In this document: piece by piece, positions 47,800 through 59,800 of the stretch
Numbering within the stretch: the first letter of the stretch is position 1
Layout of the letters: each line of letters begins with the position of its first letter
Made by a program: the position numbers and the translations under genes
The notes under the pieces: model-generated
The model's input: the letters and a program-made list of their open reading frames with translations, nothing else
What the model was told of the DNA's origin: nothing
Database searches by the model: none
DNA from: Cunninghamia lanceolata
Lineage: Eukaryota > Streptophyta > Pinopsida > Cupressales > Cupressaceae
DNA: 64,000 nt
Direction: 5' to 3'
Assembly (NCBI GenBank): GCA_027924645.1
Contig: BSBN01000849.1
Location: forward strand, 10,372,001-10,436,000

Positions 47800-48895
47800 C
47801 CTCTTGTTTAAGGGCAATTTGCTGTGTGTCCCTAAGTGTTCTATGCAGGACAACATCATCAAGGAGAAGCATAATGGTTCTTTAGAAGGACATTTTGTCT
47901 TGGACAAGACACTAGAACAAGTCACAAGGTTCTATTTTTGGCCAAAGGTGCAATCAGATGTGAGAAAATATGTAGCTAGTTGTGCAATATGTCAAAGAGC
48001 CAAAGGTGTGTCTTCAAATGCAGGTCTATACCGGCCCCTTCCCATTCCCAATAGACCTTGGGAAAGTATTAGCATGGATTTTGTGCTTGGGTTACCTAGG
48101 ACAACCAGAGGGGTGGATAGTGTGTTTGTCATTGTTGATAGGTTCAACAAGATGGCTCATTTTGTGCCATGTAAATGCACAAATGATGCATCTCATGTTG
48201 CAGGTCTATTTTTTGAAGAGGTAGTAAGGATACATGATTTACCATTGTCCATTGTAACTGACAGAGATTCTAAGTTTGTAGGTCACTTCTAGAGGACCTT
48301 GTGGAAGAAGCTGGGCACACAGTTGTCCTTTTCATCAGCCTACCATCCACAAACTGATGGTCAGACTGAGGTGGTTAATAGGTCACTTGGAAACCTTTTA
48401 AGGTGCCTTACAAAGCAGCATGGTTTGGCATGGGACTTGGTTATCAGTTAGGCTGAATATGCCTACAATGATTCAAGGAATAGGAGCACTGGTAAAAGTC
48501 CTTTTGAGATAGTTTATGGTTTTCATCCAAGAGGGCCACTTGAGCTGAAGGATCTCCAAGGTTGGGATAGAAGGAGTACACTTGGTGAAGAGTTTGCTAC
48601 CTCCATGAAAACAGTTCATGATCAAGTCAAGTTGCAACTAGAAAAATTAGTCACAAAGTACAAAGAAAAGGCAGATTTGAAGAAAAGAGAAGTATAGTTC
48701 AAAGTTGGTGACTTAGTCATGGCATATCTGAGGAAAGAGAGGTTGCCAAAGGGTTAGCCAACTAAACTCCTGATGAAGAAGATTGGGCCATGCAGAATAG
48801 TGCACAAATTCAGTCCAAATGCATATGAAATTGAGCTACCAGATGGCCTGGGTATCTCTCCAATTTTCAATGTTTGTGATCTTTTTCCTTTCTAA
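47800..48895 (+). pseudogene. pol: Galadriel-like integrase
   Basis: A zinc domain (H...H, then CAICQRAKG) at about 47870-48010, the core SISMDFVLGLPRTTRGVDSV (first Asp), LSIVTDRDSKFVGHF (second Asp), TAG at 48290 in place of a conserved Trp, then AYHPQTDGQTEVVNRS with the catalytic Glu. The C-terminal region continues with SPFEIVYGFHPRGPLEL and the FKVGDLVMAYL fold, with stops at 48449, 48695, 48755 (all TAG) and 48893 (TAA). The D,D-35-E residues are all present. Confidence 0.93.
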
Positions 48896-48901
48896 CCTCC
48901 A

Positions 48902-49153
48902 TTGCCTGATGAAAGTGGATCAGATGTGGTGGCTGAAGATGCTGATTGGATCAAGGATTTGCCTCCAAGCAAACCTTTACAGTTGGAGTGCATTCTAGAT
49001 TCCAAAGTTATCAAGAAGACTCGGAGAGGTGTCTATAAGGACTACTTGGTGAAATGGAAGGATCTCCCTGACTCAGAGGCCACCTGGATGACTGAAGCAG
49101 ATATTCTGAAGCATGGCATGACACTTCAACAATTGACAACTCAAGGGACTTGA
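48902..49153 (+). pseudogene. pol: Galadriel-like chromodomain and genuine pol stop
   Basis: In the same phase as integrase: LECILDSKVIKKTRRGVYKD, YLVKWKDLPDSEATWMTEAD. This is a chromodomain with the YLVKWK and ATW positions conserved, defining the element as a chromovirus. It ends at TGA 49151-49153, directly before the polypurine tract, so this TGA is probably the natural stop. Confidence 0.92.
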
Positions 49154-49161
49154 GTTTTTCC

Positions 49162-49174
49162 CACAGGGGGAGTA
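49162..49174 (+). other. Polypurine tract of the Galadriel-like element
   Basis: CACAGGGGGAGTA immediately precedes the 3' LTR start TGGTGCAGG. Confidence 0.88.
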
Positions 49175-51179
49175 TGGTGCAGGAGCTTCAGTTTTAGTCA
49201 TTTTTGACTATATCATTTTATGATCTTGGTATTTTGGTTTTACCTAAGGCTTTGAAAGCCATTTTCCATGCTTTGTAATAAGGACTTAGTCCATTTTGTT
49301 TGACTAGTCCACTAGAGTGGTTGATAAAACCTATTTTCTAGGATTTGCTTTTATAGAAACTTATTTTTTTATAAAAATTGTCTTTTCCACCGTTTCACTG
49401 CCTTTCCTGGGCAGTTGTACAGACTGTTTGGAAGTGGAAAGGTTTGGAAAACTTCCTATAAACTTAGTTTTGTTTTAACATGCCAAGAATGAATGAGAAG
49501 GAAGGAGTTTATTTAGGAAAAGTGTGTTTTTCTATTTTTTCTGTGAAAACAGCCTTCTGTACAGCCAGGTATGGACTGCTAAGGAAGTAAATTTTTGAAA
49601 ATGCTTTAGATCTTGGAAGTGGCTCTCATTTGCAAGTAATTTTGGCTTTTGAAATGTTTGGTGGTGCTAGTTTCATCTCATTTTGTAAAGACTGGTTTAA
49701 ACCCTCTTTGCCTAAGGTTTTGAGGTAAAATGAAGTTCTTTTCCTCTATCCTCTGAAGGTGAACAGTCATCTTTCGATGAGATGGAGGAAATTAGTGTAG
49801 TTTTCATGTTTTTGAGGTTTATTTGGTTATTCTCTTTCCTCCATGGTGATTGGTGTGTTGCTATCTAGTCAAAACAGTGACTAGTTAGTCAAGAAAAGGT
49901 ATAAGACAGCAAGAGGAGAAGAAAACAGTCATAGGCTTGATTAAATGGTGTTGATCTTTGTGTTTTAAGAGGAAGGCAGACCTACAAAGGAGTCCTACTA
50001 ATCCAGACAAAGGATTTTGAAACATATCTCTCTCTTACCCTCAAACTAGAATGATTTCTAGAAGAAAAATAGTTTGCTATTATGAAAAACAGTCTATTTA
50101 CTAATCCATGCTGACAGAGTACGGCCTTGTACATTTGCTGCAGGTGAGGAATCCAACTTGGGTGGTTTGATAGGTAATAGGTTTGCCTAATCTTTGGAAG
50201 GTCAGAGAGTTTGGTTTTATGAGGATCAACCTTAAGAAATACAAGGTAGCCTTCATTGACACTGTCATAGGACAGTCATTTAGTTATTGGCTGTTTCCTA
50301 TCCTATACCGTACGATGTGGGTCTGCATGTGGGAAAATTGATTCTTTTCACTTGGGGTATTTGTTAAGCATTATGCATTGATGGTCATTTGAAGCCTTTG
50401 GGAGGTTATTGAAGGTTTAATCATTGTTTATATTACAAGAGAATGGTCTTCTTATTGACACTGTTTTATGACAGTCAATGGAAATTGCTGTTCACAGTCC
50501 TGTCTAGAGCAGAGTTTTAATCATTTTGTTAACAATTTCAAGTTGTTCCTGTCCTCTAAAGATATATGTGGAGTTTGATGAGTAGATCCCTATAGATATA
50601 GGAGTACAATGCCAGTTTGTTGTTCTTAAAGGCTATAATGGATAAATTGTCAGTTTAGTACTGTCATAGGACAACCAAGTTGTTATTTGCTGTCCTCTGC
50701 CCCTTTAAACACAGTGTGGGCCTGCATGTGAGTAGATGGTTGCTCTTTCACATCTAGTGTTTAGTATGCATGGAGTATTGATGGTCCTTTGCAGTTTTGA
50801 GATGTTATTATTCTATAATGGTTAAGCCTTATTCCAAACACTGTCCTAAAACAGTCGTATTGCTGCCACTATCCTTTGTCTAGAGAATGCAGAAATTGAT
50901 CTTTAGGTTAGAGATCTCATGACAGTCATATGACAAGTATGTATGTGAGTATTGTTGGTAGAGGTGTGGGTAGGAAGTTGTGAGTCCATCAAAGGTGGAT
51001 TGAGTAGTAACTCTCTCCAAGGAGAGAGTTGGACAGCCTGTGAGGAGGACACTAGATAGTGGTCCTAGGCTAGATAAATCTCAAAAATAGCCTTGTGTAG
51101 GCTTTGTAAACACAAACACTTCTGGGAAACCTCTTTTAGGAAGTGAACTTCTATAATCTCTACCTTACCCTCTACATCA
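49175..51179 (+). repeat. 3' LTR of the Galadriel-like element (2005 bp)
   Basis: Direct repeat of 35892-37889 with scattered transitions and a few small indels. Confidence 0.93.
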
Positions 51180-51184
51180 CGTAC

Positions 51185-51331
51185 TTATATACTAAGTCTA
51201 ATCTAAACAACTATTACTCCCCATGAATGTGGAATAATACAATATACTCATAGGATGACTTATAAAGCATATGCGTCCAACAACAATATACTAACAAAGT
51301 AAGAGAAGGGTTAAATATGGGTTCCTAACAC
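51185..51331 (-). repeat. 5' LTR of the Reina-like element, outer part
   Basis: Continues 35728-35891 and matches 30701-30847. It begins (minus strand) TGTTAGGAACCCATATTTAA. CTTTT follows at 51332-51336. Confidence 0.9.
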
Positions 51332-52868
51332 TTTTTCATTTTAACTAGGGGAAAAGAACCATTGTTTATCATGCTTTTGGAATGATACTAGGCCTATGCT
51401 CTCCCCTATCTTGGGTGACCAAAATAGCAAACATATCATTTCACATGTTTTTCCTTTAGAGAGCCCTGCCCTTGGATATCCTTCCGTCCAAGTGGGAACG
51501 ACCTTAAGTGGTAACAAGCTAAAGCCAAGATCTGCCTAGCCACTATAAATAAATTGTGCTTGGAGTGAAAGCTTCATGCAACAAATGTTGATTAGTTATA
51601 CTGACAACCAACCTCCCCCAAAACCCTCCAAGGCACAACCCTTGAAGGCTGGGAGACTCCATAACAGAGAGTAGCGCTGCCGCACGTATAGCCACTCGAA
51701 TGGTTTCCCTTACTACTTATCCATTGTTTTAGAAGCCAAAATCCCCTATAAACCAATGTCAGAAAGAACGATTATCATCTTCCTAAGATGGCTCACGTAC
51801 TTACAATTCAATAGTAGAGATAACAGGGAAATCTCAAGGTTTGCGAGCCTTGGGAACCTGGAACTTGGTGTACCGGAGAAGTTTGTGCACTTGTAAGGGG
51901 GAGCTCGCGTCCCAAGTTCCTAACTTATCCACTTTGAATAGCGTAGCTGGTGTAAAAACCAAGTGAGAATTCAGTTTATATTGCCCCTACCATCCTAGGA
52001 TTTGTACCTGTTTTTAGTCAAAAAAGTCAAAAAATCTAGAAAAAGATAAAAAATCATGAAAATAATCTTTGTGTTTACTGTCTTTCTTTCCATAGTTGAA
52101 AAATTAGATCAAAAAGACCAACTTTCAAACTGGAGAAAACCAAAAACATCATAAAACATGCCAAAACATTGTAAAATCAGTTAAAAGCATAGAGTTGCAC
52201 ATTTGACACACAGAGCTACGCATACATTTTGACTTACTACAGATCTGTTCTATGTTGCTGTGCATTTGTTACTCACCAGAGCTGTGCATATATTCTGACT
52301 TGCTGTGCATTTACCTTCTGTTCTGGTGCATTTGTTGCTGCGTATCTATCACAGTGAGCATTTCCTGGTCTTTTGAGAGAAAATTTTCTACCTTTATGGG
52401 TACCCATTTAAGCCTTATTCTAGTTTTTGAGATCAGATTTACCGTGCAGTCACTTCTCCCATCCGTTTCCATAGCATACCCTCTTTTTTGTCAGTTGTCT
52501 CATCCACCTTTTTACCAAATCTTCCCATAATCAAGTCAAAGTATCCAAATCAGGTTAGTACAAGGCCTTTTTCAGATCATTTTGGATTCAAGTAACCCTA
52601 GTAAGTCTCCACTATCAAGGATCTATCATCCTTCTCTCTCAGAACTTCACTAGTAGTCTTGGTGCAAGACTAGTCTCTACAAAGTAATCAGATATCAACT
52701 ATCCTTACTTGTGGCTATCATCTTGTATCGACCAACTTACTTGGAATCATTGATCAAAAGAAACCCTTGTTCAAATATTGTCACTGCAAGTATCCTCTTC
52801 TCAACAATCTACACCAGCATCTTACAAAAATCTCTAGTCTCACCCCACTCCTTTCCACGTCGCCTTGC
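51332..52868 (+). other. Tat 5' leader, part 2
   Basis: Untranslated leader resuming after the Reina insertion. It has 'gcatttgtt' / 'gtgcatatattctgact' phrases (52190-52350) like those at 30010-30210. No long frame is expected here. Confidence 0.65.
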
Positions 52869-54580
52869 ATGGTCTTAACTAGATCCCAAACACAAAAACA
52901 ACTAGAAATGGTTGAGACTTTGGAAAAAATTGTCCCATCCCCTCACGACAGTGATGAGGAGATCTCTCAAGAAGACTTACAAGTGGCTCTACAAGATAGA
53001 AAGTTCCAACGATTAATGGACAAAGTGCTCAACGAGGACCCTCAAAAGTACTTTCTTCATCTTGCAACCCAAGGACTTACACTCCCCCTAGACTTTGAAC
53101 TCAATAAATTGAGAGAGTCTGTAGAGGAAGAAACTCATGAGGACCACACAAGTGAAGATAGAACCATTAGCCTAGACAAAGAAAAACAAGCCATAGACTC
53201 AAATGCACCTCTATACGCATTAACGAAACAAGTTAAGTGCCTAACATAGAAATTTGTGGTTCTCCAAATGGGAACATCCTCTAAACATTATTCCTTGGAG
53301 GACATGTCACCATATCCCTTTGATAAGACCTTAAAATGATCCCTTTTCCCTTTAGATTTGAAGTACCAAAATTTGACAAGTATAGAGGAAAAGGAGACCC
53401 AAGAGATCATATCAGGGAATTTAGCGCCGTGTGTCTAGAAGTGGCTCACAATGACACTTTCCTAATGAGACTATTCCCTAGATCTCTAGGTGGACAAGCC
53501 ATGGAATGGTTCTCACGACTTCCCCTAGGTATCAAAACTTTTGATGAGTTAGTAAACAAGTTCATCATGCACTTCTCATATAACATTGAACACGAAGTTT
53601 CCATGCTTGACCTATGCAATACAAATAAAAAGAGTGGCTAATCCTTTGCCGCTTTCTTACAAAGGTGGAGACAACTTGTGAGCAAATGCTCATATCACAT
53701 ACTTGAGAAGCAAATTATGGAGATGTTTGTCCACAACCTTAACCCTGATCTAAGATACCAAATCCAAATTCAATGCCCTACCTCATTTATGAAAGTCATT
53801 GAGATGGGATTATTTATCAAAAAATCTATGATCGCCAAGGGACAAATAAAGTTGTTCAAGGACACCCCTAACTCTAACTACACCACGGACAAGTCAAAAT
53901 TTTGGACCAAGAACAAAAATATCGTCAATGATGGAGTAGTTGATGCGAAAGTAGCAACGCCTAAACAACAACAACCAATCTTTACTCTCAAAGAAGCGTT
54001 AAACAATGCTACGCCAAGCAAATGTTTGACTAGCAAACAAAGATAATGGTACAGCTTCACTCCTAGACAAAAATTCACACAACTAGGGGAGTCCTATGAG
54101 TTTGTGTTGAGAAAGCTATTATCCAACAATGAGATCACTCTTCCCGCCACGAGCGACTATGAACCCCAAGTAAAACCTCCTTGGTGGAAAGAGACCGATT
54201 TCTATGAATATCATAGAGGAAAAGGCCACAAGACTAATGACTGTATCCATCTGAAACGTGTCATTCAAGACCTACTCTACCAAAATTGTGTAGGTACAAA
54301 AGAGGATGCCTCTAATGAGTCGCATGTGGCATATAAGGATCCACTCCTCAACCACGACAGACCATACAATAACAACAATAACAAAACCAACAATAACAAT
54401 AGGCAGAACCAAAATAATAGGAACAACAATGCTAACTATGTGAACGTGCCATTCAATTATACCATTAATTACATATCAGAACACATCCCACAAATCAATG
54501 TGGTCACATTCAACCAACAATTAGAACCCAACAAATTTGATTGCAACATCACCACCCACAGCGGTAAGGTCATATTGTAG
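52869..54580 (+). pseudogene. gag: Tat gag, degraded into several frames
   Basis: Begins MVLTRSQTQKQLEMVETLEK at 52869 and continues (acidic N-terminal region, TAG at 53247). After a frame change near 53330 it gives FEVPKFDKYRGKGDPRDHIR, QAMEWFSRLPLGIKTFDELV and FAAFLQRWRQLVSKCSYHIL, the Retrotrans_gag core. The C-terminal region has KPPWWKETDFYEYHRGKGHK then TNDCIHLK, the Tat-type finger in which the usual first Cys has become Tyr (EYH instead of DYH with Cys before). The last part (54350-54440) is an Asn-rich run. The architecture is typical of Tat gag; stops at 53639 and 54044 and indels make it non-functional. Confidence 0.88.
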
Positions 54581-54679
54581 ACACTTCCTCCAAGGTCATC
54601 ACCTTCTCTGTCTACCTCCCATAAGTATACTGTCATTGACCAACTTCAGAAAACTTCAGCCCATATATCCAACCTAGAG

Positions 54680-55190
54680 TTGTTGCGTCTGTCTCCCTTC
54701 CACAAGGAGATCCTCGATAAAGCTCTAGTGGAAACAACTGTGGCTACAAACTTGGCCCAAGAGAAGTTCCAAGCCATGGTAGGTCATCTAACCTCCTCTA
54801 ACACCCTATCATTCACCGAACAGGATGACCTTTCAGTATCTCAACCCCATAACACACCCTTGCATATCGTCACCTTCATTGATAAACAACGTATCAAAAG
54901 AGTTCTCATTGATGGAGGAGCAGGTTTAAACATTTGCATGCTCAAGCTAGTCCTTACATTGGGGTTCTCAAAAAGTGTAGTGGATCCAAGGAAAAAGATC
55001 ACTATAAAGGCCTATGATGAAGAAGAAAGAACTACTAAAGGAACAATGGTGTTACCAATATAAATCAGACCAGTGATAAAGGATGTTGTTTTCCAAGTCC
55101 TCGACAGGGAGCTAGCCTATAACATCCTCCTAGGTAGACCTTGGATTCATGCCATGAAAGATGTGCCTTCTACTTACCACTAATGCATCA
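54680..55190 (+). pseudogene. pol: Tat aspartic protease
   Basis: RVLIDGGAGLNICMLKLVLT provides the protease motif in its Tat form (D-G-G-A rather than D-S-G-S), followed by ITIKAYDEEERTTKGTMVLP and, after a stop at 55061, [16 protein letters not shown], the conserved ILLGRPW loop. The domain is recognisable but interrupted once, and the frame changes again near 55155. Confidence 0.86.
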
Positions 55191-55619
55191 AATTTCCCCA
55201 TAACGGCTGATAGATCACCATCCAAGGTGATCCTGATCCTTTTCAACATTGTAACTCTATCCACTCAAAGCCTAATTGCATCAATCCCAACAATAGAGCT
55301 TCCACATCCCCCATCTCACAGTATGATTCTAGCTCCCAGGCTTCCTCATCCAAGCCCAAAGAGAAGAAAGTCACAATCAAAGAAATAGGGGTAGGAGAAT
55401 ACTCCATCGAACACACCCTTAACTTAGCCAAAATGCCTGTATATCCAAGATCCTTTGGGTGACCTACACCTTTTCCAAAGCCATCTGCTCCTCCTGAACC
55501 TCCCACAGCTCCCTTTGTAAAATGGGGGACCCTATTAGATGAGAGTGAGGAAAGAGATGTTCTTCAATGGCTCTACACAGAGGAAGATAACACACCACAA
55601 GAACCACCTAAGCTCCCAA

Positions 55620-56545
55620 CGGAAATCTATGGGCGTGGTGAGTCTATCCTACACAGAATGGGTTATGAAGGACAAGGTCCCATTGGCCTAAGAAAAGAAG
55701 GAATAATAGAACCCATCCAATCCTCCTCATCCTCCTTGGCAAGAAATACAAGAGGGATAGGATACAAGGACAAAGGCAAAGCTAAGGCCAATACTTGTTT
55801 TGTGGAGCAGATCCATAACCTACAAGAAGACAGTGACACAGACTCTAATGAGTATGAGTGGGATGAACTCTCAAAGCATTCTTATGAAGACAAAGGAATT
55901 GACATCATTCGAACTTATAGCCCCTACCATGAGGGACAAACGCTAACGCATAGACCACTAGAGTGTGATTCACCCAATCCTAAAAATACGACTTATGAGG
56001 AAGGTCAGAGTTCCAATGCAATAAACAATCTTGAGGAAAGTACCATTCCGGATCCCATACCCATTAATCCGTATTCTGATCATGTATCTATCCTAGCTAT
56101 CACAGCCAATAAATCAAATCTACCTTTCGATCCCCTCCCCCTTGCGCATCTTGAACTTATCGATTGGGATTTACGAGGAACCCCACAACTAGACATGTTC
56201 CAAAATGAGGATGCCTATATTGACTACATGGAACTTAGGGACCACCTACCTATAGGAGATCATAAAGTTGGCTTCGCCATTGAACTCAACACTGTGGCTT
56301 ATTTTGGAGAGGGTGCCAAGCCTTCCATTCAAAAAAACATAAAAATAAAAAATGGATCTGATGGTGAAAACTGCTCTGCGGCAGTGTCAGATCCCAAAAT
56401 AGTAAAAATAAATGATGCATCGGATGGTGAAAACCTCTCTGAGGCACCAAACAATGGAAGGATTGACACTCTCCCCAATGACATGTACCAGGAGAAGTCT
56501 CAAATTATGGTGGAACCCATGGAACCTATTAACATTGGCACATAG
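55620..56545 (+). pseudogene. pol: G-patch segment and linker between Tat protease and reverse transcriptase
   Basis: RMGYEGQGPIGLRKEGIIEP starts a glycine-rich G-patch-like motif (aromatic plus spaced Gly), continuing to ARNTRGIGYKDKGKAKAN. G-patches bind nucleic acid and occur next to protease in some retroelements. The next 250 codons are acidic, Ser/Pro-rich and lack a known fold. A duplicated phrase (SDGENCSAAVSD / SDGENLSEAPNN) appears near 56350-56450. The frame stays open for about 295 codons, the longest open stretch in the element. Confidence 0.72.
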
Positions 56546-56639
56546 GGTAATCCTAAGATCATTCACTTTGCAAAGTCTCTATCTCCACCAGAAAAGACAA
56601 AATTTGTACCTTTCTTTGAGAAGAAACAAATCAACTTTG

Positions 56640-57460
56640 CTTGGTAATACGCAGATATGCCTGGTTTAGATCCAAATTAGATCCTACATCATCTTCCACT
56701 AGATCTAGGAGTTAAACTAGTCAAGCAGAAGCTCAGGAAGATGCATCCCCACATCACATTACTAGTAAATGAGGAACTCAAGAAACTGCTAGATGTAGGG
56801 TTCATCAGAGCAATCGACTATCCAGAGTGGGTATCCAACATAGTGCCAGTATCAAAAACCTAATGGCAAAGTTAGATTGTGCAATGATTTCTGAGATCTT
56901 AACAAAGCTTGTCGCAAGGATGATTTCCCATTACTTAACATTGACATCATATTCAACTTGACAACATGACACACCATGCTTTCTCTTATGGATGGCTTCT
57001 CTGGGTATAACCAAATCAGGATAGCACTAGAAGATGAACATAAAATAATACTCACTTGTCCATGGGGCACCTTCTGCTAGAATGTCATGCCATTTGGGTT
57101 AAAGAACATAGGGGCAATATACCAACATGCTATGGCCACTATTTCCCATGATATGATGCATGTCACAATGGATGACTATGTAGATGACATCCTTGCTAAG
57201 TCATTAACAAGAGAATCCCACCTGGATGTACTAGAGAAGGTCTTTAAGAGACTGGAACACTTCAAAGTCAGGTTGAATCCAAAAAAGTGTGTGTTTGGAG
57301 TATCTTCGGCAAACTCTTGGGCTTCATTGTATCATCGAATGGAATTGAAGTGGATCCTGCCAAGGTCAAAGCTATTATGGAAATGCCACCGCCAAAGAAC
57401 ATCACTCAACTGTGGTCTCTACAAGGCAAGTTATAGGCAATCCGTCGATTCATCTCACAA
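56640..57460 (+). pseudogene. pol: Tat reverse transcriptase, heavily degraded
   Basis: Pieces in several frames: QKLRKMHPHITLLVNEELKK, GFIRAIDYPEWVSNIVPVSK, a DLNKACRKDDFPL block, LMDGFSGYNQIRIALEDEHK, and MPFGLKNIGAIYQHAMATIS with an intact TMDDYVDDILAKS (about 57165-57205). Stops and indels occur near 56860, 56965 and 57080. The order of blocks is that of a Ty3/gypsy polymerase, with the Tat-specific NPKKCVFGV after the thumb. Confidence 0.88.
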
Positions 57461-57550
57461 CTGGCAGACAAGTGTTAACCTTTTACTCACCTATTGCATA
57501 AAAACATACCATTCAAATGGGATTAAAAGTGTGAGGAAGGATTTCACAAA

Positions 57551-57970
57551 TTGAAGGAGTACCTCATGAATCCACCTATTCTGATGCCACCTATCCAAGG
57601 TAAGCCACTGTATCTATATATATCTACTACGCTAACAGCTCTCGGAGCCCTCTTAGTACAACAGGATTATGAAGGCAAAGAAAGAGCTATCTACTACATC
57701 AGTCATACATTGGTGGGCTATGAACTACAATATTCTCAAATAGAAAGATAGTGTCTTGCTGTGGTTTTTGCTTCCCAAAAACTACGCCATTACATGCTAG
57801 CACATTCAATCAAGCTTATTGCAAAGATAGATCCACTAAAATACCTATTAAGCAAAGTAGCTCTAATAGGTCTCCTAACCAAGTGGGTAATGCTGTTAAG
57901 TGAATATCATATCGAGTATGTAGAAAGGAAGGATATCAAAGGTCAAATCATTGCCAATCAGTTAGCATAG
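57551..57970 (+). pseudogene. pol: Tat RNase H (first, retroviral-type position)
   Basis: PLYLYISTTLTALGALLVQQ, RAIYYISHTLVGYELQYSQI, a TAG at 57749, then VVFASQKLRHYMLAHSIKLI and KWVMLLSEYHIEYVERKDIK. This is the RNase H that follows reverse transcriptase in all Ty3/gypsy elements. The first catalytic Asp position reads Ser/Thr (YISTT), so activity is doubtful. Confidence 0.84.
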
Positions 57971-57994
57971 GCACCATTGTAGGATACCACACCA

Positions 57995-58440
57995 ATGGCA
58001 TTCGATTTTCTAGATGAATCCATTTTCAGTATCACAACAAACTCATGGAAACTCTACTTTGATGGATCCTATACAAACCATGGATCAGGGGCAGGAATCT
58101 TGTTGGTCACCCCTCAAGGTGACACCATACCTAAGTCTTATCGTCTGCTTTTCCCATGCACAAACAATAGAGCAGAGTATGAGGCCTTGGTCATTGGTAT
58201 CAAAATGGTAGCAGAATGGAAAGTAAAGGAACTACATGTCTACAGTGACTACCAACTGGTAATCAATCAAGTCAATGATGACTATCAGACCAAAGATAAC
58301 AAGTTAATACCATAAAAGCGTATGGTAGATCAATTTAAAGGGTACTTTGTGATCATTTCCTTTGAGCAGATACCTCACATTGAAAACAAAGCGGTAGATG
58401 CCATGGAAACCATTGCCTTGCTCCTCGAGATACCAGAGAA
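57995..58440 (+). pseudogene. pol: Tat second (archaeal-type) RNase H
   Basis: SWKLYFDGSYTNHGSGAGIL with the catalytic Asp, NNRAEYEALVIGIKMVAEWK with the Glu, and ELHVYSDYQLVINQVNDDYQ with the next Asp. This extra RNase H, lying between the standard RNase H and integrase, marks the Tat lineage. The frame closes at TAA 58313-58315 within a conserved 'L.p' region and resumes after it. Catalytic residues appear kept. Confidence 0.88.
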
Positions 58441-58719
58441 TGAGTCATGATATGAGTTTTTGGTAGAGTCAGTTATGCAACCATCTTATGATATCCCTGA
58501 AACAGACTCCATTTGCCTCTTAGTCGGATCTGATTCGCCCTTGTATGGTAAGATTTACACCTACCTCAAGGATAACACCGTACCACCTGACTTGTCTACC
58601 AACCAACATTGAACCTTCATTCGTCAAACCTCCCGTTACACCATTATCATTGATACTCTATACCAACGAGGTTTGGATGGCACTTTACTCTGATGTTTAG
58701 AACGTGAAGAATCTCAAAC

Positions 58720-59800
58720 CGCCTTACGAGACATGCACGAAGGAATTTGTAGAACACACTCTAGCGGTCCTTCTTTGGCTAAGAAACTCATGTGTTTTGG
58801 ATACTATTGGCTGAACATGGAAACCAATTCATATCAGTTTGTGAAGAAATACAAGCAGTGCTAGATACATGGTAACCTCATCCATGCACCAGCTCAGGAG
58901 CTATGAGCTTTAACGACACCTTGGCCCTTTTGTCAATGGGGACTCGACCTTGTGGGAAAAATCCACCCTCCATCATCTAATGGCCACAAATTCATAATAA
59001 CCACCACTAAATTATTTACCAAGTGGATTGAAGTAGTTCCACTCACCAATGTCACAGGCAAACAGATTGCCTCATTCATCCTCAATTACCTCGTTTACAG
59101 ATACATAATTCCCTCATCCATAGTCACAGATAATGGAAGACCTTTCAAGAACCAGGATGTCCAAGAGCTTTGTGACAAATTCAAAATCCAACACCATTTC
59201 TCCACGCCCTACTATCCACAAGGCAATAGCTAGGCAGAGGCATCCAACAAAACAATCTTGAAAATCCTCAAGAAAACTGTGAATGATGCTGACCGTGATT
59301 GGCACATACAACTGAATCCTACTCTGTGGGCCTATTGAACCAGTATACGCACTCCCACAGGTGCTACCCCTTATGCCCTTGTCTATGGATTAGCAGCCAT
59401 TTTTCCCATTGAGGTTGAGTTACCATCTTTAAGGGTGTCGTTACAAGGTCTTATCACTGATGAAGACTACAGAGTTTCTAGACTGCAAGAGCTAGAACTA
59501 TTGGAGGAGAAGAGGCAAAATACTTTCAACCATCTCAAAGCATACCAACAGAGAATGTCAAGAAGATACAATCACAGGGTCCGCCCAAGGGTCTTTAACG
59601 TTGGTGATCTAGTGCTTAAGGAAAACCCCCGCAATCAACAGGATCGGGAAAAGAAAGGTAAGTTTGAACCTAACTGGCTTGGTCTTTATGTAATCATTTC
59701 TGCCTATGGATTAGGAGTGTATTAGTTGGCAACATCAAAAGGCGAGCTGTTTGATGACCCAATCAATAGTATGCATCTTCACCGGTTCTATACCTAAGGA
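58720..59800 (+). pseudogene. pol: Tat integrase
   Basis: A zinc-binding stretch (58780-58910) with C-to-stop damage (TAG at 58861 and 58905-58907), then WGLDLVGKIHPPSSNGHKFI (first Asp), SSIVTDNGRPFKNQDVQELC (second Asp), HHFSTPYYPQGNS followed by TAG at 59231 and AEASNK with the catalytic Glu. The C-terminal part holds TPYALVYGLAAIFPIEVELP, LQELELLEEKRQNTFNHLKA and RPRVFNVGDLVLKENPRNQQ, all typical of Tat. It ends near 59797 before an internal purine run (AAGGGGGC at about 59812). Confidence 0.9.

Larger units (their letters stand above)
35892..51179 (+). mobile_element. 15.3-kb chromovirus (Ty3/gypsy, probably Galadriel-like) inserted in the Reina LTR
   Basis: Bounded by 2-kb direct LTRs and by TGTAC / CGTAC (35887-35891, 51180-51184), a 5-bp duplication with one transition. 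It contains a primer site, gag with a CCHC knuckle, protease, reverse transcriptase, RNase H, integrase, chromodomain and polypurine tract on plus, plus a 6.6-kb gag-only element inside gag. Without that insert it is about 8.7 kb. The lineage guess rests on the protease-to-RT linker (DISHQIDLIPGATLPNKA) and the chromodomain. Confidence 0.9.
30537..51331 (-). mobile_element. Reina-like chromovirus (Ty3/gypsy), itself split by a 15.3-kb insertion
   Basis: Ends TGAGAGGAACC and GGTTCCTAACA (plus strand) are flanked by the 5-bp duplication CTTTT at 30532-30536 and 51332-51336. Without the nested element it is about 5.5 kb: two 311-bp LTRs, gag, protease, reverse transcriptase, RNase H, integrase and a C-terminal chromodomain-like region, all on minus. 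Short LTRs and the FFDD form of the polymerase motif fit the Reina lineage. It entered the leader of the Tat element. Confidence 0.88.
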
